A DNA stretch of 64,000 bases from Pseudomonas monteilii NBRC 103158 = DSM 14164 (GCF_000730605.1 NZ_BBIS01000015.1:1-64000); one strand, 5' to 3'; positions 19,541-28,293 are shown, counted from the stretch's first letter. The notes: generated by a model from the sequence alone, not told the origin. Program-made: numbers and translations.

Positions 19541-21076
19541 TCAGGCGTCAACCAGGATCGAGGTGCCGGTCATTTCCACCGGCTTCTCAAGCCCCAGTAG
19601 CTTCAGCATGGTCGGTGCCACGTCGGCCAGCACGCCGCCATCACGCACTTTCACGTTGCGCTTGCCCACATAGATGAACGGCACCGGCTCGGTGGTGTGC
19701 GCGGTGTGCGCCTGGCCGGTGCATTCGTCTTCCATTTGCTCGACGTTGCCGTGGTCGGCGGTGATCAGCGCTTCGCCGCCCACCTTGTCCAGCGCTTCAA
19801 CGATGCGGCCGACGCAGCCGTCCAGGGCCTCGACGGCTTTCACGGCCGCCTCGAACACGCCCGTGTGGCCGACCATGTCGCCGTTGGCGTAGTTGACCAC
19901 GATCACGTCATAGCGTTGCTGCTCGATGGCTTCGACGATGCGGTCGGTCACTTCCGGTGCGCTCATCTCCGGCTGCAGGTCGTAGGTAGCAACCTTCGGC
20001 GATGGAATGAGGATGCGTTCCTCGCCTTCGAACGGCTCTTCGCGGCCGCCGGAGAAGAAGAAGGTGACGTGAGCGTATTTCTCGGTTTCGGCGATGCGCA
20101 GCTGGGTCTTGCCGTTTTTCGCCAGGTACTCGCCCAGCACGTTGTGCAGGCTGGTCGGGGCGAAAGCCGCAGGGGCCGGGATTTTGGCCGAGTACTGGGT
20201 CAGGCCGATGTAGGCCGCCAGTTTTGGCAGGCGGGCACGCGGGAATTCGTTGAAGTCGGCTTCGACGAACACGCGCGACAGCTCGCGGGCACGGTCGGCG
20301 CGGAAGTTCATGAAGATCACGGCATCGCCGTCTTCGACCTTGACCGCTTCGCCAACGCGGGTGGCCTTGACGAACTCGTCGCTCTCGTCGCGTGCGTAGG
20401 CCGCTTCCAGCCCAGCCAGCGCGGTGTCGGCGGTGTATTCGGCGGCGCTGTCGACGATCAGGTTGTAGGCGGCGCTGACGCGGTCCCAGCGGTTGTCGCG
20501 GTCCATGGCGAAGTAGCGGCCGATCAGGCTCGCGATGCGGCCCTTGCCCAGTTTGGCGAAGGTGGCGTCGAGCAGTTCGATGGACGACTGCGCGCTGCGC
20601 GGCGGGGTGTCGCGGCCATCGAGGAAGGCGTGCAGGTAGATTTTTTCTGCACCGCGCTGCGCGGCCAGTTCGGCCATGGCCACCAGATGGTCCTGGTGGC
20701 TGTGTACGCCGCCATCGGACAGCAGGCCGAGGATGTGCACGGCCTTGCCGGCACTGGCGGCCTTGTCCACGGCGCCGGTGAGCACGGGGTTTTCGAAGAA
20801 TTCGCCGTCACGGATGGCCTTGGTCACCCGGGTGAAGTCCTGGTACACGACGCGGCCGGCGCCGAGGTTCATGTGACCGACTTCGGAGTTGCCCATCTGC
20901 CCGTCCGGCAGGCCGACATCCATGCCCGAACCGGAAATGAGGCCGTGCGGCTGGCTGGCGCGCAGGCGGTCATAGACCGGTGTGTTGGCGGCGTAGATGG
21001 CGTTGTATTCGGGGCTTTCGCTGTGGCCGAAGCCATCCAGGATGATCAGGACCAGGGGTTTGGGCGTACTCGTCAT
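19541..21076 (-). CDS. gpmI: 2,3-bisphosphoglycerate-independent phosphoglycerate mutase
   Basis: Interconverts 3- and 2-phosphoglycerate with two Mn2+ ions. 511 aa, standard for the family. Asp14 in IILDGFG and the phospho-acceptor Ser64 in [13 protein letters not shown] are the first metal and catalytic residues. Later metal ligands lie in the family's [12 protein letters not shown] and [11 protein letters not shown] segments. The ATG at 21076 is chosen over the preceding TTG. It is the first gene of the minus-strand gpmI, envC, ctpA, yibQ group, divergent from yibN (206-nt gap), an arrangement also seen in E. coli (yibN beside gpmI/envC). Confidence 0.97.
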   Translation of the reverse strand: MTSTPKPLVLIILDGFGHSESPEYNAIYAANTPVYDRLRASQPHGLISGSGMDVGLPDGQMGNSEVGHMNLGAGRVVYQDFTRVTKAIRDGEFFENPVLTGAVDKAASAGKAVHILGLLSDGGVHSHQDHLVAMAELAAQRGAEKIYLHAFLDGRDTPPRSAQSSIELLDATFAKLGKGRIASLIGRYFAMDRDNRWDRVSAAYNLIVDSAAEYTADTALAGLEAAYARDESDEFVKATRVGEAVKVEDGDAVIFMNFRADRARELSRVFVEADFNEFPRARLPKLAAYIGLTQYSAKIPAPAAFAPTSLHNVLGEYLAKNGKTQLRIAETEKYAHVTFFFSGGREEPFEGEERILIPSPKVATYDLQPEMSAPEVTDRIVEAIEQQRYDVIVVNYANGDMVGHTGVFEAAVKAVEALDGCVGRIVEALDKVGGEALITADHGNVEQMEDECTGQAHTAHTTEPVPFIYVGKRNVKVRDGGVLADVAPTMLKLLGLEKPVEMTGTSILVDA

Positions 21077-21282
21077 CAATCAAACTCACGGTTGTTCAAA
21101 GATGATAAAGACACGCATTTTAGGGCAAATCCGCCACCAGCGGCGAATATTCGTCCTGTTGCCTGACCAGCGCGCCCGATGTAGCAACATGAAGGTACCT
21201 TTCCGGCCGGCCTGTCGGGCTTTGGTGGCACTGGGGGGCTGTGTATACTGGCCGGCATTTTCAATCGCCTGGAACACCGCTG

Positions 21283-21696
21283 ATGGTTGCTCACCTGATT
21301 CAATTCGCGACAGATCACTACATCCTGGTTGCGATCTTCGTTGTTCTGCTGGTCCTGCTGCTGCTCAATGAAATCCGCCGTGGCGGCCAGAGCCTGAGCA
21401 ACGGCCAGCTGACCGCCCTGGTCAATGCCGACAAGGGTCTGGTCGTCGACATCCGTACTGCCAAGGAATATGCCGCCGGCCACATCGTCGGTGCGATCAA
21501 CATTCCGCAGGACAAGCTGGCCACCCGCATGAGCGAGCTGGACAAGCACAAAGAGAAGACCCTAATCGTCGTCGACGCAATGGGCCAGCAGTCCGGCACC
21601 CACTGCCGCGAACTGCTCAAGGCTGGCTACACCGCTGCCAAACTGAGCGGTGGCGTTTCCAGCTGGAAAGCCGATAACCTGCCCCTGGTGAAGTGA
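21283..21696 (+). CDS. yibN: Membrane-anchored rhodanese-like protein YibN
   Basis: 137-aa protein with one N-terminal membrane span (about residues 12-31, HYILVAIFVVLLVLLLLNEI) and a cytosolic rhodanese domain (VVDIRTAKEYAAGHIVGAIN). The active-site loop, normally CxxGxRS after VVY, reads DAMGQQSG, so the catalytic cysteine is missing; the only Cys lies seven residues later (GTHCREL). It is therefore probably not a sulfurtransferase. E. coli YibN is associated with the Sec/YidC insertion machinery, and the next genes here are grxC and secB, the same order as in E. coli. The start at 21283 has GGA ten bases upstream; the longer frame is not family-like. Confidence 0.88.
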   Translation: MVAHLIQFATDHYILVAIFVVLLVLLLLNEIRRGGQSLSNGQLTALVNADKGLVVDIRTAKEYAAGHIVGAINIPQDKLATRMSELDKHKEKTLIVVDAMGQQSGTHCRELLKAGYTAAKLSGGVSSWKADNLPLVK

Positions 21697-21697
21697 T

Positions 21698-21952
21698 ATG
21701 AAGCCCGTCATCGTCTATTCCAGCGACTACTGCCCCTACTGCATGCGCGCCAAGTACTTGCTTGAGAGCAAAGGCGTGGCCTTCGAGGAAATCAAGGTCG
21801 ACGGCAAACCGCAGGTGCGCGCCGAGATGAGCCAGAAGGCCGGCCGTACGTCGGTGCCGCAGATCTGGATCGGCAGCACCCATGTCGGTGGATGCGATGA
21901 CCTCTATGCCCTGGAGCGCGCCGGCAAGCTCGACGCGCTGCTGGCGGCCTGA
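21698..21952 (+). CDS. grxC: Glutaredoxin 3
   Basis: 84-aa glutathione-dependent disulfide reductase with the dithiol active site C12-P-Y-C15 and the glutathione-binding TSVPQIWIG (cis-Pro) and GGCDDL segments. It starts one base after the yibN stop, so translation is coupled. Cytosolic; reduces protein disulfides and mixed glutathione disulfides. It precedes secB by 39 nt. Confidence 0.96.
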   Translation: MKPVIVYSSDYCPYCMRAKYLLESKGVAFEEIKVDGKPQVRAEMSQKAGRTSVPQIWIGSTHVGGCDDLYALERAGKLDALLAA

Positions 21953-21991
21953 TTTGCACTGCATTCAAAAACATTAGGATAAGGATCTGCC

Positions 21992-22477
21992 ATGACTGAC
22001 CAACAGACCAACGGCGCTGCTGCAGAAGACAACAGCCCACAGTTTTCCCTGCAGCGCATCTACGTGCGCGATCTGTCGTTCGAAGCCCCGAAAAGCCCGC
22101 AGATCTTCCGCCAGAGCTGGGAGCCGAGCGTTGCGCTGGACCTGAACACCAAGCAGAAAGCCCTGGAAGGCGACTTCCACGAGGTGGTGCTGACCCTGTC
22201 GGTTACCGTCAAGAACGGTGACGAAGTAGCGTTCATCGCTGAAGTACAGCAGGCCGGTATCTTCCTGATCGCCAACCTGGATGCAGCTTCGATGAGCCAC
22301 ACCCTGGGTGCGTTCTGCCCGAACATCCTGTTCCCGTACGCCCGTGAAACCCTGGACAGCCTGGTGACCCGCGGTTCGTTCCCGGCCCTGATGCTGTCGC
22401 CGGTCAACTTCGACGCACTGTATGCGCAAGAACTGCAACGCATGCAGGAAGCGGGCGCTGCGCCGACTGTGCAGTAA
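21992..22477 (+). CDS. secB: Protein-export chaperone SecB
   Basis: 161-aa cytosolic tetrameric chaperone that holds preproteins unfolded and hands them to SecA. The conserved core includes [17 protein letters not shown], and the late [15 protein letters not shown] helix typical of SecB. The ribosome site AAGGAT lies nine bases before ATG 21992. Third gene of yibN-grxC-secB and followed by a clear intrinsic terminator. Confidence 0.97.
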   Translation: MTDQQTNGAAAEDNSPQFSLQRIYVRDLSFEAPKSPQIFRQSWEPSVALDLNTKQKALEGDFHEVVLTLSVTVKNGDEVAFIAEVQQAGIFLIANLDAASMSHTLGAFCPNILFPYARETLDSLVTRGSFPALMLSPVNFDALYAQELQRMQEAGAAPTVQ

Positions 22478-22494
22478 TCACTGCCGGTATCAAG

Positions 22495-22519
22495 AAAGCG
22501 CCTCTCGGGGCGCTTTTTT
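22495..22519 (+). terminator. Intrinsic terminator of yibN-grxC-secB
   Basis: Stem AAGCGCC / GGCGCTT with a short TCTCGG loop followed by seven T residues, 18 nt after the secB stop. Confidence 0.9.
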
Positions 22520-22530
22520 ATTGCCTGTGC

Positions 22531-22619
22531 GGGCCTCTTCGCGGGGCAAGCCCGCTTCCACAATGGTTTGGCGTACACATTTAAATGTGGGAGCGGGCTT
22601 GCCCCGCGAAGAGGCCGTT
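22531..22619. repeat. Inverted pair of REP elements
   Basis: Two copies of a REP unit, GGCCTCTTCGCGGGGCAAGC followed by CCGCTYCCACA, face each other at 22531-22563 and 22584-22619. They are separated by a short spacer containing the palindrome CACATTTAAATGTG (22576-22589). This matches the REP class known to be abundant in P. putida; it lies between convergent secB and trmL. Confidence 0.85.
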
Positions 22620-22631
22620 CCTGCCCATGCA

Positions 22632-23093
22632 TCAACTGCCGGCAAACGCATTCTGCCGCCACGCCTCATACACGGTCACCGCCACAGTGTTCGACAGGTT
22701 CAAGCTACGGCACCCAGGCCGCATTGGCAGGCGCAGGCGCTGCTCAGCCGGCAAGCTGTCCAGCACCTCGGCTGGCAACCCGCGGCTCTCTGGCCCGAAC
22801 AGGAAGGCATCACCCGGTTGATAGGCCACTTCATGGAACGGGTGCGAGCCCTTGGTGGTAAAGGCGAACAGCCGTGGATTGCCCAGGCTTTCCAGGCATC
22901 CGGCCAGGCTCTCATGGCGCTTGAGCGTGGCATACTCGTGGTAGTCCAGCCCCGCACGGCGCAGGCGCTTGTCGTCCAGTTCGAAACTGATGGGTTCGAT
23001 CAGGTGCAGGTGGCAGCCGCTGTTGGCGCACAGGCGAATGATGTTGCCGGTATTTGGCGGAATTTCTGGTTGAAAAAGGATGACGTGAAACAT
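22632..23093 (-). CDS. trmL: tRNA (cytidine(34)-2'-O)-methyltransferase TrmL
   Basis: SPOUT-class methyltransferase, 153 aa, which methylates the wobble 2'-OH of tRNA-Leu isoacceptors using SAM. Visible family features are the N-terminal FQPEIPPNTGNIIRLCANSG motif (with Asn and Arg in catalytic positions), LFGPESRGLP, and the knotted C-terminal LPMRPGCRSLNLSNTVAV. The start ATG 23093 has GGAG six bases upstream. The start codon overlaps that of the divergent gene at 23092 in a CATG palindrome. The long upstream in-frame extension crosses the tandem repeats beyond 23523 and is rejected. Confidence 0.95.
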   Translation of the reverse strand: MFHVILFQPEIPPNTGNIIRLCANSGCHLHLIEPISFELDDKRLRRAGLDYHEYATLKRHESLAGCLESLGNPRLFAFTTKGSHPFHEVAYQPGDAFLFGPESRGLPAEVLDSLPAEQRLRLPMRPGCRSLNLSNTVAVTVYEAWRQNAFAGS

Positions 23094-23529
23094 GCACGGC
23101 TCCAAGCGTGAAGATGACGGGCATTCTACCCCTGAACCGGACGTGCGTTCGAAGGCCTTCCCACGGATGATGCTGTCGCTGGCGATCGTTGGCGTCATGG
23201 TCGGGTTGATGATTGGCCGCCTGACAACGCCCGAAGAGCGGGTGTTGCAGCAGGTGGAGGTGGTGCAGGACGGCCTGGACCTTTGGTTCAATGAAGAACC
23301 GCAGCTGCACGGCGAGAACGTGGAAGGGACGGTTGCGTTGCTGTTCCAGGCCCAGGGCAAGGCCCAGCAAGGGCAATTGAGCCTGGCGGGGAAGCCAGTT
23401 AGCTGGCGGGTGCAGAAGAGCAAGGAAGGCTTGTTGCTGACAGTGGTGGCCGCGCGTCCCCTGCACGGCGAGTGGGCCGGTACAGAGGACGCTGGGCGTT
23501 GGCGTGTGCAGGTGAAGCTGCACGAATAA
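23092..23529 (+). CDS. Conserved small membrane-anchored protein, unknown function
   Basis: 145-aa protein not assigned to a named family. Residues 1-24 are charged. Residues about 25-42 form a single hydrophobic span (MMLSLAIVGVMVGLMIGRL), and residues 45-145 are soluble and beta-rich with a Trp-containing end (WRVQVKLHE), probably periplasmic. The ATG at 23092 overlaps the trmL start on the other strand, which forces the trmL ribosome site to lie inside codons 3-5 of this gene. An alternative start at ATG 23167 would begin at the membrane span and free the trmL leader. The downstream region carries three tandem repeats and no obvious partner gene. Confidence 0.65.
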   Translation: MHGSKREDDGHSTPEPDVRSKAFPRMMLSLAIVGVMVGLMIGRLTTPEERVLQQVEVVQDGLDLWFNEEPQLHGENVEGTVALLFQAQGKAQQGQLSLAGKPVSWRVQKSKEGLLLTVVAARPLHGEWAGTEDAGRWRVQVKLHE

Positions 23530-23705
23530 AAGAGGGGATATCCCGGCCTGCCTGTACCAGGGTCCCCAAAAGGGGTACTGCGTGTTGCGTGTAAAGGGGG
23601 GATGTCCCGGCCTGCCTGTACCGAGGTCCCCAAAACGGGCGGTGTTGCGAATAAAAGAGGGGTTCACCCGGCCTGCCTGTACCAGGGCCCCCGAAACTGG
23701 GTATG
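23523..23705. repeat. Three tandem units of about 61-64 bp
   Basis: The 17-bp core CCCGGCCTGCCTGTACC occurs exactly at 23542, 23606 and 23667, each preceded by a G-rich run (GAGGGGATAT, GGGGGGATGT, GAGGGGTTCA) and followed by a G/CCCC tract. The first unit begins within the last codons and stop of the gene at 23092-23529. The rest of the gap to 23894 holds an AAAGCCC/GGGCTTT hairpin (23738-23760) and the hairpin at 23851, and no gene. Confidence 0.85.
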
Positions 23706-23850
23706 TATTAGGTATTGCAGGGGGCGTGCCAATTTTGCAAAGCCCGTAAATATTGGGCTTTGAGGGGTATTTGGCCGGTTTTTGAGGGGATTTGTGCCTT
23801 CCAGAGGTGCATTGGGCACAGGATCGGTGCATCGGTAGGCTGAAATGGCT

Positions 23851-23869
23851 GGGGCCGCAAAGCGGCCCC
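23851..23869. terminator. Hairpin GGGGCCGC-AAA-GCGGCCCC after ntrC
   Basis: Perfect 8-bp stem located 25 nt beyond the ntrC stop in a convergent gap; C/G variant of the recurrent stop-proximal hairpin. Confidence 0.6.
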
Positions 23870-23894
23870 AGGGATCTTGCAGGATTACCGAGAG

Positions 23895-25331
23895 TTAGTG
23901 GTCGTCACCTTCCTCGTCATCACCGCCCGCCACATTCATCCCCAGCTCCTTGATCTTGCGGGTCAAGGTATTACGCCCCCAACCCAGTAAAAGCGCCGCA
24001 TCCCGGCGCCGACCGGCGGTATGCTTGAGCGCCGTCTCGATCATGATCCGCTCAAAGCTCGGCACCGCGCTGTCCAGCAGGTTCGACTGCCCGCGCGCCA
24101 ACGCCTGGTCGGCCCACTGGCGTAAGGCCTGCTCCCAGTTGGTGACCGGTGCGGCGTCCTGCGGCAGGTTTAGCAGTTCAGGCGGCAGGTCGCCGATCAG
24201 CACCTCTCGGCTGGAGGCCATCACGGTGATCCAGCGGCAAGTGTTCTCCATCTGCCGCACGTTGCCCGGCCACGGCAGGTTGCGGATGAACTCTTCGGTC
24301 TCCGGCTTGAGAATTTTCGGCTCCACCGCCAGCTCCTGGGCGGCGCGGGCGAGGAAATGGCGGGCGAGGGCGGGGATGTCCTCACGGCGGTCGGCCAGCC
24401 GAGGAATATGGATGCGAATCACGTTCAGGCGGTGGAACAAGTCTTCGCGGAACTTGCCGGCCTGCACCAGCGACTCCAGGTTCTGGTGGGTCGCGGCAAT
24501 GATGCGCACATCGACCTTGACCGGCACGTGGCCGCCAACGCGATAAAACTCGCCATCGGCCAGCACCCGCAGCAGGCGGGTCTGGGTGTCGGCAGGCATG
24601 TCACCGATTTCGTCGAGGAACAGCGTGCCGCCATCCGCCTGCTCGAAGCGGCCCCGGCGCAGGTTGGCGGCACCCGTGAAGGCGCCTTTCTCATGGCCGA
24701 ACAGTTCGGACTCCATCAAGTCCTTGGGGATGGCGGCCATGTTCAGGGCAATGAACGGCGACGCCGCACGCGGGCTGTGGCGGTGCAGCGCATGGGCGAC
24801 CAGCTCTTTACCGGTACCCGACTCACCGTTGATCAATACGGTGATGTTGGAGTGGCTGAGGCGGCCGATGGCGCGGAACACCTCCTGCATGGCCGGTGCT
24901 TCGCCGATGATTTCGGGTGTGCGCGCCAGGTTCTGTGGCACATCCAGCCCTTGTTGTTCCTGGGCATGCTGGTTGGCACGTTTGACCAGCGAGACAGCCT
25001 CGTCCACGTCGAACGGCTTGGGCAGGTATTCGAAGGCACCCCCCTGGTAAGACGCCACGGCGCTGTCCAGGTCGGAATGAGCGGTCATGATGATGACCGG
25101 TAGGCGTGGGTGCTGCTCGCGAATCTGTGCCAGCAGGTCGAGGCCGCTGGCACCCGGCATGCGGATGTCGGAAATGATCACGTCCGGTTGCTGGCGCGCA
25201 AGGCGGCCCATCACACCATCTGCGCTGTCGAAGCTCTGGGTGGTCATGCCTTCCTGTTGCAGGGCTTTTTCCAGTACCCAGCGGATGGAGCGATCATCGT
25301 CGACGATCCATACGGTTTCACTTCGGCTCAT
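23895..25331 (-). CDS. ntrC: Nitrogen regulator NtrC (sigma-54 activator)
   Basis: 478-aa response regulator. The receiver domain (1-120) has the acidic pocket D11-D12-D13 and phospho-acceptor Asp55 in SDIRMPG. The AAA+ domain (about 140-380) has Walker A GESGTGKE and the sigma-54 contact loop KGAFTGA. A Fis-type helix-turn-helix sits at the C-terminus (RRDAALLLGWGRNTLTRKI). Phosphorylated by NtrB under nitrogen limitation, it activates sigma-54 promoters such as the one ahead of glnA in this window. It overlaps the ntrB stop by four bases (ATGA), indicating translational coupling. Confidence 0.97.
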   Translation of the reverse strand: MSRSETVWIVDDDRSIRWVLEKALQQEGMTTQSFDSADGVMGRLARQQPDVIISDIRMPGASGLDLLAQIREQHPRLPVIIMTAHSDLDSAVASYQGGAFEYLPKPFDVDEAVSLVKRANQHAQEQQGLDVPQNLARTPEIIGEAPAMQEVFRAIGRLSHSNITVLINGESGTGKELVAHALHRHSPRAASPFIALNMAAIPKDLMESELFGHEKGAFTGAANLRRGRFEQADGGTLFLDEIGDMPADTQTRLLRVLADGEFYRVGGHVPVKVDVRIIAATHQNLESLVQAGKFREDLFHRLNVIRIHIPRLADRREDIPALARHFLARAAQELAVEPKILKPETEEFIRNLPWPGNVRQMENTCRWITVMASSREVLIGDLPPELLNLPQDAAPVTNWEQALRQWADQALARGQSNLLDSAVPSFERIMIETALKHTAGRRRDAALLLGWGRNTLTRKIKELGMNVAGGDDEEGDDH

Positions 25332-26413
25332 GAGGCGGTGGCTCCTTGTTCCAGAGGCAGGTAGATCGAAAAGGCGGTGTGGCCTGCGTGGCTTTCACAC
25401 TCGATCAGGCCCTGGTGCTGGCTGATGATGTTCTGGGTAATGGCCAGGCCCAGCCCGGTACCGTCGGGGCGGCCACTGACCATGGGATAGAAGAGGGTGT
25501 CTTGCAGTTCCGGCGGGATGCCCGGGCCGTTGTCGATGATTTCCACCCGCGCCACCAGACGATGGCGCACATGGCCGATGGTGAACTGGCGCAAGGCGCG
25601 GCTGCGCAGGGTGATGCGGCCCAGGCGCAGCTCGTTCTGCGAACTGATTGCCTGCATGGCGTTACGCACGATGTTGAGGACGGCCTGGATCATCTGTTCG
25701 CGGTCGATCAAGACGTCCGGCAGGCTCGGGTCGTAATCGCGCACCAAAGTGATGCAACCCTGGCTTTCGGCCTCGACCAGGCTGCAGACCCGCTCCAGCA
25801 CTTCGTGGATGTTGGTCATGGCCAGCGACGGCAGCTTGTTCGAGCCGAGCATGCGGTCTACCAGGTTACGCAGGCGGTCGGCTTCTTCGATGATTACGTT
25901 GGTGTAGTCGCGCAGGCCTTCCTCGGGCAATTCGCGTGACAGCAACTGCGCCGCGCCACGGATGCCGCCGAGGGGGTTCTTGATTTCGTGAGCCAGGCCG
26001 CGCACCAGCATCTTGGTGGTTTCCTGTTTGCTCAGCTGGGCCTCTTCCTTGGTGATACGCAGCAGCCGGTCGCGCGGGTGAACCTCCAGCAACAGCAGGG
26101 TCTGGCCCTGGTTGAGGATGGGGGTTACCGCGTAGTCGACTGTGATGGTCTGTCCGGTCAGCGAGGTGAGCTGCGCTTCGCGCTTGGTGAACGGGTGCGC
26201 CTGTTCGACCGCCTGGCGCAACGAGCTGAGCGCTTCGGTCGACTCGGTGAACAGCTCGCTGATGAACTGCCCATGGCTACGTTGCCCGCTGACAGCCAGC
26301 AGCATTTCCGCAGCCGGGTTCATGTACTCCAGGCGCAGCTCGGCATTGAGCAGCAACGTGGCGGTGGTCAGGTTGTCCAGAAGCAGACGGTGCTGTGCAT
26401 CGCTGATGGTCAT
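25328..26413 (-). CDS. ntrB: Nitrogen sensor histidine kinase/phosphatase NtrB
   Basis: 361-aa soluble sensor kinase. PAS domain at about 5-110, dimerisation helix with phospho-His in LAHEIKNPLGGIRGAAQ (about 140), and a GHKL ATPase domain with N box, DNGPGIP and GTGLGLAI glycine-rich lids. It phosphorylates NtrC when nitrogen is scarce and dephosphorylates it when PII (GlnB) signals sufficiency. No membrane spans, as expected. The 357-nt gap from glnA contains the glnA terminator and candidate operators, so ntrBC probably has its own promoter as well as glnA read-through. Confidence 0.97.
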   Translation of the reverse strand: MTISDAQHRLLLDNLTTATLLLNAELRLEYMNPAAEMLLAVSGQRSHGQFISELFTESTEALSSLRQAVEQAHPFTKREAQLTSLTGQTITVDYAVTPILNQGQTLLLLEVHPRDRLLRITKEEAQLSKQETTKMLVRGLAHEIKNPLGGIRGAAQLLSRELPEEGLRDYTNVIIEEADRLRNLVDRMLGSNKLPSLAMTNIHEVLERVCSLVEAESQGCITLVRDYDPSLPDVLIDREQMIQAVLNIVRNAMQAISSQNELRLGRITLRSRALRQFTIGHVRHRLVARVEIIDNGPGIPPELQDTLFYPMVSGRPDGTGLGLAITQNIISQHQGLIECESHAGHTAFSIYLPLEQGATAS

Positions 26414-26596
26414 AAGGCGTCGTTGACCTCTTTTGGCGCTTGCCTGGCACTGCTTTGGCCAGGGCCAGGTGCGGTGGCCCCGCCGATGCGAGGCTCTCTA
26501 CCTGCAAGAAATGCAAGAAACAAACCAAAGCTCCGAAAAGAAGCGGGATTTGCCGATAATGGCCTGTATCTGCGCAAATTCGGATCAGAAACTCTG

Positions 26597-26612
26597 GATG
26601 AAACGTTTCATC
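26597..26612. promoter_or_regulatory. Palindromic LacI/Cra-like operator upstream of ntrB
   Basis: GATGAAACGTTTCATC is a perfect 16-bp palindrome. Its TGAAACGTTTCA core is the same as the Cra/FruR-type site known from enterics and close to the fruB operator described in P. putida. It lies about 185 nt upstream of the ntrB start. Protein binding is a guess from the sequence. Confidence 0.45.
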
Positions 26613-26654
26613 TGAACCAGATTGGGGAGCAAATAGGGGCATGGCGCTTTGTTA

Positions 26655-26671
26655 TGCACCAAGATAGAGCA
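26655..26671. promoter_or_regulatory. Possible NtrC box upstream of ntrB
   Basis: TGCAC-CAAGATA-GAGCA matches the NtrC pattern TGCAC-N7-GTGCA with one mismatch. It is located between glnA and ntrB, where autoregulation of ntrBC is expected. Confidence 0.4.
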
Positions 26672-26707
26672 TAGCGTGGGTGAGGTGATTTCTGTGTGGC
26701 GCAGAAA

Positions 26708-26740
26708 CGAAAACGGCCTCCCGAGGGAGGCCGTTCCTGA
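26708..26740 (-). terminator. Intrinsic terminator of glnA
   Basis: Stem AACGGCCTCCC / GGGAGGCCGTT with a two-base loop. On the minus strand it is followed by TTCGTTTC, and it lies about 34 nt after the glnA stop. Confidence 0.85.
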
Positions 26741-26770
26741 TCATGTCATCGGCGCGAGGCGCCGATCAGA

Positions 26771-28177
26771 TCAGCAGCTGTAGTACAGCTCGTATTCCAG
26801 CGGGTGCACGAAGGTACGGACCTTGATCTCTTCTTCCGATTTCAGCTCGATGAAGGCATCGATGAAGTCGTCGGAGAACACGCCGCCCTTGGTCAGGAAC
26901 GCACGGCCTTTGTCCAGCTCTTCCAGGGCTTCTTTCAGGCTGCCGCACACTTGCGGAATGTCCTTGGCCTCTTCTGGTGGCAGGTCGTACAGGTTCTTGT
27001 CGGCAGCATCGCCTGGGTGGATCTTGTTCTGGATGCCGTCCAGGCCGGCCATCAGCAGGGCCGCGAAGGCCAGGTACGGGTTGGCCGATGGGTCCGGGAA
27101 GCGTGCTTCGATACGGCGGGCTTTCGGGCTGCCGACGTAAGGAATACGGATCGAGGCGGAACGGTTACGCGCCGAGTAGGCCAGCATTACCGGGGCTTCG
27201 AAGCCTGGTACCAGACGCTTGTACGAGTTGGTCGACGGGTTGGTGAAGCCGTTCAGGGCCTTGCCGTGCTTGATGATACCGCCGATGAAGTACAGGGCGG
27301 TGTCGGACAGGCCGGCATAGCCTTCACCCGAGAAGGTGTTCTTGCCGTCTTTCCAGATCGACATGTGTACGTGCATGCCCGAACCGTTGTCGCCGTACAG
27401 TGGCTTCGGCATGAAGGTGGCGGTACGGCCGTAAGCGTCGGCAACGTTATGCACGACGTATTTCAGGGCTTGTACTTCGTCAGCCTTCTTCACCAGGGTG
27501 TTGAACTTGACGCCGATTTCGTTCTGGCCGGCAGTCGCCACTTCGTGGTGGTGAACTTCAACGGTCTGACCCATTTCTTCCAGTGCGTTGCACATGGCAG
27601 TACGGATTTCGTGGTCGTGGTCGAACGGCGGAACCGGGAAGTAGCCGCCTTTCACGCCTGGGCGGTGGCCTTTGTTGCCGCCTTCCACGTCAGCACCGGT
27701 CATCCACGAGCCTTGCTCGGAGAAGATCTTGAACATCGAGCCGGAGATGTCCGACTGGAACTTCACTTCGTCGAAGATGAAGAATTCTGGCTCGGGGCCT
27801 GCGAATACGGTGTCACCGATGCCGGTGCTCTTCAGGTACTCTTCGGCGCGCTTGGCGATTGCGCGTGGGTCACGATCGTAGCCCTGCATGCTCGACGGGT
27901 CGACGATGTCGCAGGTGATGATCAGGGTTGGTTCTTCGGTGAACGGGTCCAGCACGGCGGTTTCGTCAACCGGCATCAGGATCATGTCGGAAGCTTCGAT
28001 GCCTTTCCAGCCAGCGATGGAGGAACCGTCGAACATCTTGCCGACTTCGAAGAAGTCCTCGTCCAGCGCATCACGCGACGGCATGGTCACGTGGTGCTGA
28101 ATGCCTTTGGTGTCCGTGAAACGCAGATCAATCCACTTGACGTCATGATCTTTGATGAGTTGAACCGACTTCGACAT
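26771..28177 (-). CDS. glnA: Glutamine synthetase type I
   Basis: Condenses glutamate and ammonia to glutamine with ATP; 468 aa, dodecameric GSI-beta. It shows the beta-grasp N-terminus, the metal/glutamate site ([28 protein letters not shown]), the ATP region ([17 protein letters not shown]), and the adenylylation Tyr in NLYDLPPEE near residue 398, so GlnE control is expected. GGAGGA precedes ATG 28177. Upstream lie a near-consensus sigma-54 promoter and NtrC boxes. It is followed by a terminator and then ntrBC, the classical nitrogen-control arrangement. Confidence 0.98.
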   Translation of the reverse strand: MSKSVQLIKDHDVKWIDLRFTDTKGIQHHVTMPSRDALDEDFFEVGKMFDGSSIAGWKGIEASDMILMPVDETAVLDPFTEEPTLIITCDIVDPSSMQGYDRDPRAIAKRAEEYLKSTGIGDTVFAGPEPEFFIFDEVKFQSDISGSMFKIFSEQGSWMTGADVEGGNKGHRPGVKGGYFPVPPFDHDHEIRTAMCNALEEMGQTVEVHHHEVATAGQNEIGVKFNTLVKKADEVQALKYVVHNVADAYGRTATFMPKPLYGDNGSGMHVHMSIWKDGKNTFSGEGYAGLSDTALYFIGGIIKHGKALNGFTNPSTNSYKRLVPGFEAPVMLAYSARNRSASIRIPYVGSPKARRIEARFPDPSANPYLAFAALLMAGLDGIQNKIHPGDAADKNLYDLPPEEAKDIPQVCGSLKEALEELDKGRAFLTKGGVFSDDFIDAFIELKSEEEIKVRTFVHPLEYELYYSC

Positions 28178-28276
28178 GTTGTCCTCCGGATGGTCTAGAG
28201 CGCGGTGGGCCGCTGCCCTGGAAAAAGGGTGTTGCCGGGCGCGGATAGTCGGCCAAGCTTACCTGCCTCACAAGGG

Positions 28277-28293
28277 AGCAAATTGCATGCCAG
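28277..28293 (-). promoter_or_regulatory. Sigma-54 (-24/-12) promoter of glnA
   Basis: On the minus strand the sequence is CTGGCATGCAATTTGCT, i.e. TGGCAT-N5-TTGCT. This agrees with the consensus TGGCAC-N5-TTGCW at all invariant GG and GC positions, giving a leader of roughly 90 nt before glnA. Confidence 0.8.

Larger units (their letters stand above)
26414..26770. other. Non-coding ntrB leader and glnA-ntrB gap
   Basis: This 357-bp stretch has no credible gene in any frame. It holds the glnA terminator (26708-26740), an NtrC-like box (26655-26671) and a 16-bp palindrome (26597-26612). A direct repeat TTTCTTGCATTTCTTGCA (minus strand, near 26500-26520) and no recognisable -24/-12 pair were seen. 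Confidence 0.6.

Noticed and set aside
23542..23683. CRISPR array
   Set aside because: Only three repeats with a 17-bp exact core, the intervening parts are related to each other rather than unique, and no cas gene is near.
22912..23832. Minus-strand open frame through the tandem repeats, in some frames extending trmL upstream
   Set aside because: The repeated GTGRPGxP-like peptides come only from translating the DNA repeats; trmL has its own start at 23093 with a ribosome site.
26277..26642. A small gene between glnA and ntrB (such as the DUF4124-type gene seen in some pseudomonads)
   Set aside because: The open frames there have no signal peptide or domain and run out of frame into ntrB.
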